A stretch of 64,000 nt of DNA from Ascarosepion bandense (Eukaryota > Mollusca > Cephalopoda > Sepiida > Sepiidae), in contig JBBBDQ010000351.1 in NCBI GenBank assembly GCA_037127315.1, positions 143,501 to 207,500 on the forward strand, given 5' to 3'. Positions 12,401 to 25,226 of this stretch are shown piece by piece (the stretch's first letter is position 1; each line of letters starts with the position of its first letter). The notes below the pieces were generated by a model. The model was not told the DNA's origin, ran no database searches, and worked only from the letters and a program-made list of their open reading frames with translations. The position numbers and the translations under genes are program-made.

Positions 12401-15400
12401 CATTTGCATTTGTTCAACAACCACAGAGCCTACCTGTTGTTTATACTGCAACTATGCTGAACAGACCTTAGTTACAGTCTCTGGGAGAGGGCATGTTATC
12501 TTGTGTAAATAACAGGTTAAACAAGGCAAGAACGCTCAAACCCTTGATCATGATGACTTGGGACTTCGTGCTAGCACAACCATCAATGGCTGCCAAAGGG
12601 TCCTGTTGACCCAATTTCACTCATAAGGCTTGGGTTAACCCGTGGCATAGTTTTCAGGCTATTTTCAAAGGTGCCACATGCCAGGATCGCCTCCTCTTGA
12701 TATAATATCAACACCTTCCTGACAGATTGGCCATGGTGAGATTCAAACCCAGGATTCATGATCAGAAAGCAAACATTCTAACCACTCGATCACATACCCA
12801 TTCCCCTGTAATCAAAGAGCACCAAATGATGACAATGCATTTGAATTCACAATCCATACATAAACAGACAGATGCATGAAAATGCAACTTGCCAGAAGAT
12901 GAATACATGTCAAATTCTAGTCACGTGTGAAGCAAAATCACATATTCAAACAGCACTTATTGAAAAATACTGCAGATTTTTGTTCCAACCCAAGTATATA
13001 AAATAGTTTTATCCTATCAGTAATACTTGCATTAATTCCTGACTGCTGAGAATCCATTTTCTCCTTTATTTTAAATGTAGAATTTACAGATTAAAGGCCA
13101 GAGGAAATTTGTAGCATGAAAGTTGAGAAAAACTCAATTTTTAAAATCATCAGGACTATTTTTGCCTATAGCCAGAAATATTTTATACAGAAACGCCACT
13201 ATATCTAATGCGGGGTGAAATTCATGGGAAGTACGAGAACCAGTAAAGCTTTTTATGTATCTCTTAAAAAAAAAAAAACATCTCTTAGTTATCAAGTAAT
13301 AAGATTTTTTTTTTTTAATTTTCTACATTAATATTATGATACAAGTTTACTCATTCATCTACGGCTATATTGTGTTGAATACACCGGTTCCTGTCCGATC
13401 ACCGAAGTTAAGCAACATCGAGCCTGGTCAGTACTTAAATGGGTGACCATTTGGGAATACCAGGCGCTGTAAACGTAAGGACCAAGAATAGTCCACCGGT
13501 CCTCCAGGTTTGGGGGTTGGGTGCAGGGCTAACAACCCTGCGCCATAAAAAACAGTTTGTTGCAGAAACAGCAACAAAAAGTTGCTGCCCTATGCACCAT
13601 CTGGGTGTGATGGATAAATGATGATGATGATGAAGTTTACTCATTCAGACATCATATTTCCATCTTCCCAGAATGTTTTATCTTTCTCAGCCATAATCTG
13701 TTTCATCAGTGCCTTTTACACCCTTCCTGGGAATTACACCCTTGTGAAAATTAATCGAAACAACTGCTTTAGCTTCCTTTCTTTCACCATATAGTCAGTT
13801 TTAGACCTACTGGAGTGACAGGCTGTAATCAATTTCTATTTTTTCCTCAGATTAAGTCATTTTCAGTGATGTGCAGTAATATGAATCTATTCTCAGGGCA
13901 TATGATAAAATTGGTTTTGCCTTGAAAAACATTGCATCATCCATGATTGCATCAGATTTTTATCATGCCCAGACGCTATTGTCTTGACTGCCAATTAGGT
14001 GTCCTACGACCACTGTCTGCAATGGATGTTAGTCCAAGGAAGTGTACAAAAATTGTAATGCTGCACAAACACATTAGCAAGCTTTACAGAGAGATTATGG
14101 ATATTGTTGGTGTCAGCCTTTCAACTGTCAGTCATGTCATTAAGGTGAAGAAACAAACTGGATCCATCAGTACAAAACATAAAAGAAAATGTGGCCAGAA
14201 GAGAAAAAACAATGCCAAGAGATGATGTGTATGTGATCAGGGAAAGTAAAACAGATTCTAGGAAGACATTGTTCATTTTGTTTCAATTAATTTGCACAAA
14301 GGTGTAAAATTTGTTTTTTGTGAACAGAATTTTGTAAAAACTAAAATAAATGATAATCCAAAGGATGAATGTTTTGCAGATAAGTGAAAATTCTACCAGC
14401 CAAGTTGTAACAATTTTAGTCTGGTCATCAAAAGAAATATGACATTTTGCATTATCTTTGAGATATATTTATACCTTTTAAGTAAATCTGGAGTATTTTT
14501 GATTGCCTCTTTGATTGGTCTGATTGCGACTGGTAGAGAAGTATAGTGCGTTAGAAGCAATCGTTTACTGCTTCAGAATGAGTTTAGAAGAGAGACAGAC
14601 TCTCTTCCAACATTACCATCTTTGGACAAAAACCAGCCTTGTGTAAAGTTAGGTGGGGGGGGGGGTCATTTTGTTAGTTTCATCATACACAAAAATGAAA
14701 TCACAATCTAGTAAGTATTTTTGCACAACTTCTATGGAAGCCATGTATCAATGTGACGAATATAACCAAGCTTCTTTAAATGATTTTCAGTGCTTCATTT
14801 GAATATTTTAAGCATGTTAGCTTTTTTTGTATCATGTAACATTGATTATTCCGAATTGATGTTTTTTTCATAAAGTGAACTTGCATTTTAATTGCATTTT
14901 TATTCTTAAATTGAAAAAGTTGCTTATTCTTTTTCTATCTTCAGTGTTAGAATCAATAAAATTACATGATGATATGACAGATTTTATAACACAAAAGTTA
15001 AAAATAAGATGCTTCTATTAAATAAGAAAGAGAAAATTTTGTGGTTACCCAGCATATCTCACTGAATCAATAAGCTTTGAATTTAGTTACTTAGTAGATC
15101 GTACTCCTCAGCAGTTTCTTTCATCTCTTAGTAGATAGTACTTCTCAGAGTTTAGTTTCATTAAAAGAGATAAAAAGTAACTCTAAATAGATTTTCACTT
15201 TTGCACAAAAAAAACAAAAACAAAAAAAAAAACACACACACACACACACACACAAAAAGCTTATAATTTAATTTTTCCAATGAAATAAATTAAAAAAAGA
15301 AAATTGTCCTGTATTGCTATGTACAAATTATTTCAGCTATTCTTTCTTTGTGATGAACTATAATGTTAAATATGAATTGGGTAAAACTGACGCAATTTGT

Positions 15401-16881
15401 TTGAAGAGACAAGATAACTTATTAGTGTTCCTAAATCAAATTGTTGCAATAATTTGACAGCAGTTTTAGTCATTTGTGAAAACTTTCAAAGTGTCATTCC
15501 TACAAGCTAAAACAAAAATGTAATCTACCTACCCTATAGCTATTCAGGAAAAAAAAAGTATTTATTACAGTGGTTAATGCTTTTCTGTTCATCAGGCTTG
15601 CTGGCCAAAGGTAATTTTGTTATTTAAAAAAGAAAATACCAACAACAATTATTCAAAGAGACAATTTCAGAACTTCAAGAAGATATAACAAAATAAAAAT
15701 TCAAGTGAGATGTTGGAAAGAGATTCACAAACATTACTCACAGTGAGGACGGAAACTGTGTCCTTCATGAAATCTTTTTAGTAGAATTATGGTAATAAAT
15801 GGCACATTTGACAAAGATTGAACTGGAGAGTTTAACGCCTCCACTTTAATAATTTAACTATAGACGAACATAATGTCTAGAATAGAAAAGAAAAGAAAAT
15901 GATCTTGTATTCATTATTTTTCTAAGGCAATATCAAGAGAAAGAAAAATGTTGAGGCAAATTAAGAAGTAAATTTTTATCCAACTGTTCTATTCATTATG
16001 AAATGTCTTCTTCAATTAACAAGAAAATCTTTAAAAAGGTCTCAGTATTCATCATTTTATCATATATAACTGTGAGACATTTACATAGATTATTATTATG
16101 AACAATTTAATTATCCCATTAGAGTATCACAGAATTTGGACCAGTAATGAACTGATGGATGTGCGTTGTAGCGCAATGGATAGCGGCTTGGAATGAGAAA
16201 TTGGGGAACCGAGTTTGAATTCCAGTTGAATTCCTTGCATTCACTTACGCACAAATACCCTTGGGAAAGGTATTAATCAGTCTCTTCCCTCCAGTTATGG
16301 GTTAAATAATAGGACAGATTGGGTTCTATAGCCTTGGTCGGCAACCAGTCTACAGCAGAAAGCAATGGCAACCTACTGCGGGATAATCTTCTGCCCAGTC
16401 AGTCATGTCTCTTTCGAGACATGATCACCCAAGCGTGTATCACATATGGCATTTAACTGACTGAATGAACTAATGCACAAATTTGGGCCTTGAAGACTGA
16501 AACCCAAGGATTAGTGAATGATAGGCCAATACTCTACCATTATCTCTTCATAAACACAAGAAATCAGCTACTTGTTCTTTTATTTAAAAAAGCAAAAGGC
16601 AAGAGAAGTGGAGAAATCAGATATGCAGGTAAATAGATAACAATAGCGAGAGAAAGTTTGTCTATAGAAAAGATAAGGCACACCTTGAAAGTTACCAGAT
16701 TTGACAATGAACATTCTTTAAAGAAAACATTTTCAGTTACTATTTTGGGTTTGTGGGAAGAAGATTTGCAAAAAGTATTCATCATTTCACTTTCTAATAA
16801 AGTTTTGTTCCAGATATTTACATATAACAATCTTAATATAATGACTGTTATTTTTCTTTTTATTCTGATCACTTAGCAATG

Positions 16882-16916
<35 letters not shown>

Positions 16917-19900
16917 TTCTGAGAAGATAAACATTTCACAATGTCTTTGGGGAAAATTTTTCTAAATACACAGAACAGCAGTTATACTGTTTCTACCATA
17001 ATTGATACTATTGTCTTGATTCTATGTATTAACATAACATTTCTCTACCTAAGATCAGATTGTAGCATCTACTTGAACTCTAGTTCTTCTGAGTTGAAAT
17101 CAGTTATGCTTTCTGACCAAGAAATCTACATAATATTCTTTCTACCTTTCTTACTTTTCCTCTTTCCACGTGGAAGGAATGAGGAAGGTGAGGGAAATGA
17201 AAAAAGAGGACATGAAAGAGGAAGAGTAAGAAAGGTAGAGAGAATAGGAGAAGGAAAGAAAGAGTGTGAAAGAGAAAAAGTAGAAGCAAAGAAAATTAGA
17301 GAAAGAAAAAGGAAGAGGGTGCAAAGGTAAAAAAGTTAGAGAAAATGAAAAAAAGAAGAAATTTATAAAAAAAAAAAAAAAAAAAAAGAGGGGGGAAATA
17401 TCTTACATATGAAAAGAAAGAAAGAGAAGCTTTCTGATTGGATATCAAAAGACAATGGAGGAGTGAGGGAGATAAAAAAGACAGATTGGAAAGCAAAGGT
17501 GCCAAAATTGTGATATTCTAAAACACTTTATAGAACAGAAGTATAGAAAGAAGAATTCAGGAGAAAATATTTTTTGCATTCTTGCTTCCTTTCTCCATGT
17601 TTTTATGGCATTTAGATAAGAAAAAAAAGATAAAGAAAAGAGTCATGGAATATTCATATTACAACCTTTTTAAAAATTAACAGCTTTCTGTTATTTTTTT
17701 TTTGTGTCACAGGAAATGAAAAGAAAGATTTCTAAGTGGGGAAAAATGGTGGATAAAACGCCTAAGTACAATTTTTGTCTGTAATTCTGAGACAATGATA
17801 AATCAGATGATAACACCAGTTCAAATAAATTTCTGTTTAATGACTATAAAGAATGATAAATAAAAGAAATACAAAGCCAAGGTTTGATTATTTTTGTGAA
17901 AAAACAACAACATTAAAACAAAAAAAAAAACAACTTACTTTAAAATCCTTTCTATCTTTATACTTAAAGGAATTTACAAATAAAATTATAATCTTGACAA
18001 AATCAAAATGGACAAAAAGTTTCTTTTACGAAATGGTATTGATTTATTCCGCTTAAGTTATTTATAAATTTTATATAATAATGAATTAAGTCAATTATTA
18101 TTTAAAATATATTTTCTGGGTAGAGCTATTATCTATATAGCACACTATAGCCTGCATTGACCTCTATTGCAATTGGTAGATATGGTAAGTAATTACTGAA
18201 ATAGTGAATTGCTATTATAGTGAAAACAATCTATAGAGAAAGTGACTAAAAATTGGAAAGGGTGGATTGGGGTTAACCTTTTCCCATGCACCAAAGTAAT
18301 GCTGATAGCCATGATAAACATTTTAAAAAGAATTTTACATTTACTGTATTTAATAGCATTTGTATATCTAATATGTGTTATATCATTTTATCTTTAATGA
18401 ATAGGATCATTCTTATCATTTACTATATGTAATGACTAATAATATATTAAATAATCATAATACATTTTGAAATGAAAAAAAAATAGGTAATAAAAAAAAG
18501 ACAGCAACTTGAACTGAGACAATATGACAGACAGACACAAAAATGATTTACTTTTAAACCAAAATCTCTGCCCTAACTCATTTTCAAAATGGCTGCCTTA
18601 GCTTTATGTAATGCACATCAAAAATTTTGGAACAAACTTTTCAAAAGACATGCCAAAACATTGGAACAAGCATAGGAATGACTGCAAGCAATTTAATTAT
18701 GTCATGTCTATATGTTATTTGATGGCAAGATCCTCACTCAAACTTAATATTAAAATTTAATGAATTTGTAAGAAAAAAAGTTTTTTTTTTATGTGGGCCA
18801 AATAGGGAACATGAATTAAGTTTCCAAATTGAGTGAAGCACTTAGATGCAAAACCAAATAGGGTTATGGTGAATAGATTTCTAGAATTAGTTTTAAAGTA
18901 TTTTAAATTAGTTTTATATTATTTTGTATAACAAGTGCTTTAGGAGATATTTTTTAACTTGACAAGTTTCTATTTTACATATAATTTACTTTTCCTCAGA
19001 GATATGGCTTATAACTTTCTGACATTAAATGAAAGCCCCCCCCCCCTTTTTGTTTTACTTACAATCTGCTTCTCTGCACTGGACCCACTGCTATATGTAG
19101 TGGCAAGTGTGGATGAACATGCTTCTGAGTACCAAGGAATATTTCCATTTTCAGTGGCACTGCTGATAGATAAGGTATAAATACTATTGGTATATCCATC
19201 ACAGTTGCAGCTGTCTCCATCCCGGCCACCATTGCCTGAAGCCCAAACAAATATTGATCCCAAGCCTCCTCGACCCTACATATAGAATAGAATAAGGGAC
19301 AGAATTAAAAATAAATCTCATAACATTTTGTAGGTCATGAGCATTATAAATTGTACTATTAAAACATTTTCTTTACACTCAAAAATTTAAAAAGCAAAAC
19401 TAATAATTTTTTAATTAAAATATTAGAGAGTGTGCTGAAAAGTTCTCTGCTCAATCTCTATTCCTGAAAATAGTATTTAAAAATGACCAAAAATTAGAAT
19501 ATTGATTTTAGGAGGCAGGTCTAACAGAATTTTTCAGCAGACACTCATAATATTGAAAAAAAAAACAAACAAAAAAAAACAACATTTTAAACACTTGCAA
19601 GCCATTATAAATAAATTTCAGAAAACTGGATAAAGATTATAAAATCGATAATGGAAAATTATCTCTTTAACCTGACAAAAAAACAAAACAAAAAAAACAA
19701 AAAAACAATTTTTAGATTTATTCAATGCAATTCTAGAAAAACTGAGTTATTTTTATAACAAAAATTTTTTTTTTAGGTCAGCTGCAAGTTTACTGTGTTG
19801 TGTGAGACAATTTCTCCCTTTTAAATTTATGTTATATATCTATAAGTCTACCATTTGTAGAATATTGCTGCCATATATGGTCTTGTGCCTCTGCTATTTA

Positions 19901-21987
19901 CCTTGAGCTACTTGATAAAATCCAAAGAAGAATCAGCAATATTATTGGTCCTGATCTGGCAGCTCAGCTTCAGTTACTTTCCCATCATGTAGGGTTGCCT
20001 CTCTGAGCCTTTTCTAGAAATACTTTTATGGCAATTTTTCAGATGAGCACTTCACTATGGTACCTAGACTGGCATTGAGATCTCATCAACTCACGGTTGA
20101 GCTGGCTAGATGTAGCCATAAGTTTTATACTTAAAGTTTCTTTTCTCACAGTTCCTGCTTGTGGAACTCACTTCTGGCTAACTTTAATCTACAAATATTT
20201 AAATGCAATGTCAATTGCTATCTATTGTTCTCCTGATTACTCTTTTTTATTCCCAATTCTTCCACAGCCTGTAACCTCTTTTGTCTCAGTGGCTTTACTG
20301 CCTTGCATGGGGTGATACCAATAAAAACAAAAAACCTGTATACACTAAGAGCTTCCTTTATTACTTTATTATTTTCAAGATTTTATCCTTTAAATTGTAT
20401 AAGTGTTTCTGTTCCATAATAGAAGAGGAGGAGGTAAAAAAGAATATTTTTTTTTAAAAACAATCCAGTTAGTTAAAAGATCAGAAAAAATGAATTGAAT
20501 TGGTAGTGAAGTAGAATTCAAATTTATTATGTTTTATTCAACAAAGAACATGGCAGCACACATGGTTTTACTTAGTGTTGGCATAGAATACACCATGATG
20601 TGAATAAAATCCTGAACTGAATAACTGCAAGTGTCATTATAATACAGAAGAGTGCATTTGCAAATAAACAAAATTAAATTTTCTTCTCTAGCTAAATACA
20701 ATTAGTACGAAAAAAAAAAGGACAAAAAGCTGGATTAGAATCTAGAGAGAATAAGACGAGTACGAGTAATCTATCACTAAAACCATAAGTTAGATGGTTA
20801 AGGTGGCTTGCATTGATCAGTTTGGATATCAGGAAAATGAGTATTGTTGATGTTAAGAATCAATTTCCTCATCTGCAAGAGCAACCAATTCAGCTTCAGC
20901 CTGCATACAACTTTTGTTTGAAAAGGAACAATATTTTTATCCAATTCAAGTTGTCAAGAGGTAGAGTCCATTTTCTAAATGCCTCTAAATCTCAAAATGA
21001 CTATGCTGACTACCATTATAAAAAATTAATATTCATATAACAAGGATTTATCAGTTCCATTTTAACAACTGAATAATATTTTGGTTGTTAGAATAGAGTA
21101 CGCATGAGCTGATTGGTGTTGGAAGTAGCATTAGTAGCAGTCAACATCAGAGTGCAAACTGCATGAAATGTATACTACTATACTAATTCCAAGTAAGACA
21201 TAGGTAAGTATTCTGGTTTGAATGCAAGTGTTACTGCCTACCATATAATTCCATTATATTTTTCACAACACCCATTGTTTTCAGGATTTTAAGGATGGTT
21301 CAGTTTAGTGGTAATTTCAAAATAGTCCTCACTACAATTTGTGCCTACCAAAGGCAAAATGTAATTATCTTGCATTTATCAAATAAGATAATGAGTAAGA
21401 TTGAAAATGCCAGGTTTAAGAATAATATATTTCTTTTATATGTGCATGTGGAATATAATCATTCCTGTCTTTTTTTTTTTCTTTCTTGTTTTTGAAGTTC
21501 ATATATATGCCGGATACAAGTAATTATAATTGTTTTTCTTTCGTGTATGTGCGTGTGTGTGTGTGTGTTCAGTAGAATGAATTAAATGTTTCTGGTTTGC
21601 ATTATGTTAAACTAGCAGTATAGCCTGGCGTTGCCCGGGTGTAATGAAAGCTTTAAAACTAATCCATGGTCCTGGAGCTCAGACTCTTTGGACGTTGGCA
21701 CGGAAGACTAAAAAGCAATAGTTGTTTCCAGTTAAAGCGAAACCGTAGACTGAAAGAAAAATGAATGGATGTAAGTCAAATTTTAATTTCCTGGTATCGA
21801 TATCAAATAAGTTTTTTTCGTCGTAAACTAAATAAGTCCTCTGAGTAAATGGTATCATGGCTGAGACTAAGAACTACAATTATACCTACTTAGAGCCAAA
21901 CCCAAGGCAAAAACTAAAGTAAAAGGGCTGAAAAAAATACAAACATACAGGCAGATAAACAGACACACACATACACAAACACCTTGC

Positions 21988-22023
<36 letters not shown>

Positions 22024-25000
22024 ATTTTCTGCACTATTGTAAGAACTGCAACCTTGAAACTTCTGAATATCGTTTCTTATGTCTTTGTCTATCAGTGTAT
22101 CAAATTTGATTAAAATCGGACCACTCCTTCTATAACTTGATTTTTTCGATTATCGATTTTCAATATTTATTGGGGTGTACCTCAACACAAAACCTGGCTA
22201 AGAACACTCACTGACACTTATAGTACAACTGCGTAAATTTTCAATAAAATCGGTTCAGCTGTTTCGGAGTCTATAGGTAACGAACATACAGAGAGAGAGA
22301 GAGACAAAGTTCCATTCATAAATAAGTTTAGATTTAGATCTTCTGTGTCATTCTAGTGCATGAGTTGTAATATCAAAGATGCTCGCAATTCCATCCATTT
22401 GTTTTAGTATATTATGAAGAATCTCCGTGTGGATTAGACACATTTTGACTGGCACATGAGATGTTTTCATCTGGTATCAGAGCTCTAACTGATGCATGTG
22501 TTCACTAATGTTTTTTTATATCTCTGATGCACACTCATTGCTGATTTGAGTTTGATGGGAGTATTATTCATTGGATGATCTTATGTCACCTCATCTCTTC
22601 TTCAAAGTATGACTTCTGCTGACCAAAATTTTGCATAAGTTACTATCTGCTAATTTGTTTCTGACTGGAAGTAATGAATAGAAAGAGGAAAAGGATGTAT
22701 GAGAAAGAGACTGTCACTCTGTTAGGAAAAGAAAAGGGTATATTTCAATACAGCTTAACTTTTACCTATCTGCTCACCACAATCTCTTCTACAAATAGTC
22801 TCTTTACTTCACTGGAAATAAAGTGTTTGAATAATATTCCTAGACTTTAGACCTACAACCATTATTTAGATCAGCAAAAAGTCAAGGAAAAGGGAACAGG
22901 AAAGGTAAACAATCTGTACACAATGAATGAATATTTCTACACACCAAAATTTACACTGATGTTCTGATCATAAAGCCCAATCCAAGAATGACATCAGCAC
23001 ATAAAACAAACATTATTCTGTTGCTACATGTTCAACAAACAACTGAATAATAGTCGTGAGCTCAATAAAACTCATACTGTGGATAGACTATTAAAACCTG
23101 GTCAGATGGGTAAAGGTCGTCTCCAAAGATCTCTGTACTATCATGTTTGTAAGTGCTCTAACCATCTTCCTATTTAAGTTAATCCAGATAATAGTTGTAA
23201 GTAAAATGATGGATATAGCTGCAATCATAGCAAGAGTTGGAAGCTGGGGTGCAGCAGACAGTTTCAGACCTTGCTGGATGGCATATCATTGCAAAATGGC
23301 TCCATTACCACCACTATTACATGTAGCTTCCTGTGAACAATTCCAGCAAAGATACTCATTATTCCCACAGAAGAAACATTTGTCTTTTACAGACTGCAGC
23401 TGATGTTTTGGTCTTTAAATGATACGTTACTATTGGTAGATGTACTTGCATTACTACTGGAAGAAGCTGCTGCACAAAGAAGGTTATTTGTAATGAAGAG
23501 TGTGCTTGTGAACTCTTAACTGTTCTGGAGAGCCTTGGCAGTTACATGATCAAGCAACTACTGATGATATGGTATCAAATATTAAAAAACTACTTATGAA
23601 AGCATTATATATAGCCTCTTTACACTGACAGTGGATGTGTGTTGTGGTGCAGTGGATATCAACTTGGAACGAGAAATCAGGGGAGCTGAGTTCGAATTCC
23701 TGTTGAATTCCTTGCATTCACTTATGCACAAATACTCTTGGGAAAGGTATTAATCCGTCTCTTCCCTCCAGTTATGGGTTAAATAATAGGACAGATTGGG
23801 TTCTACAGCTTTGGTTGGCAACCAGTCTACCAAAGAAAGTAATGGCAACCTACTGCAGGATACTCTTCTGTCCAGTCAATCATGTCTCTTTCAAGACATG
23901 ATCGCCCAAGCGTGTATCACGTATAGCACTTAATTGACTAACTGACATTCAGATTTTTTAGTGCATGCAGATATTCATCCAATATTTCCCTCATTTGCTG
24001 TCGATTGGTGACTAATAAATACCTTGCATTGTATAACTATCAGTTTTTAGGCCTTTTGCAAAGCACCTACCACATCATAAATTTCACAATTGAAAATATA
24101 CATAGAAGAAGCAATGTAATTATAAGAATACATTTAGTTTAGTTTACACTGCACAACAGCTCAAGAGAAAATTATTGATGGTCATAGACCAAAGTTCCTA
24201 TTCTGTAACAGTAGGATTTTAATATGGGCTAGTTTCAGCCCCCTTAGGTTGAAGAAACTTATCCATGGTACAGTAGTTCAAATCCAATTATATTTGTTTG
24301 CTGAACAGATTTACATCACAAAACATGAAAGTAGTTTATGTAGCCTTTCAATAAGAAACAATATCCACAAATTTCACACAAAGTAACAGCAAAGTCTATC
24401 TATACAGTTTTTTCAGCTATGATTTTTTTCCTCTTTTGCTTCAATTATTTAATAGAATTTTTTTATGTAGCTGTGCAAGTGTGCATATATATATATACAC
24501 TATCACTTTAAATGTTATTTTAAGTAGATACTTGTTTTTGAGTAGACACTCCATTTATTTATTAAACAGTATGTATATTTATGTTCATCTAATGTTTGAG
24601 AAATTAAAGAGAACACATAAATTTTTCTTTAATAAGATTTCTTGAATATTCAGGCCAGTAGATAAAAATGTATTGTTTAATAAATATTTAAATATGGGTA
24701 TGCACTAAAAATAACATTTAAAGTGATAAGTAATCTTAACTTTTTCCTCTCTCCAGAGTTTAAAAATAAAATAAATTACTTGAATGTTAGTTTAGTTTTT
24801 TCTAGTTTTAAATTTTATGAGACAATGTAACTGAAACTATCTTAAAATCTAAATAAGCAGTTAAAATTCATTAAGGAATAATGGTTACATAATTAATTAT
24901 CCCTATCTCAACATGCACACTTGAATTGCACATGCACTTAATTCAACTCTTATATTTCTAACACTTCTGCTTACACTCAGAAATTTTGGTCACTAATTTT

Positions 25001-25185
25001 TTTTTTCAATAAGAGTAGATAGGTTCACACTCCTTCCCCATCTCTTGAATAAGTGCAGAGGTTTATCCCTTATTTTTTCTTTTGGATTAGGTTTCCAGTT
25101 CAGTTTCAAAATTTTTCTCATTATCTTTCACTCCCAGTAACCCTTTGCGTCTTAGTAGCATTATCATCTTTCTTGGGGTTTAATT

Positions 25186-25226
<41 letters not shown>

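Noticed and set aside
13358..13475. Functional 5S rRNA gene
   Set aside because: Too many substitutions, a foreign tail and a target duplication around the whole unit show a SINE.
14650..14665. Short G run and nearby TTGTGTAAAG as a quadruplex or promoter
   Set aside because: A single G tract cannot form a quadruplex, and no promoter context is visible.
16154..16230. Functional tRNA gene
   Set aside because: Only the promoter boxes resemble tRNA; no acceptor or anticodon stems pair, and the same head recurs in other SINE copies.
16564..17330. Overlapping frames of 102 and 129 codons on both strands
   Set aside because: Low-complexity or purine-tract translation, no domain, no splice context.
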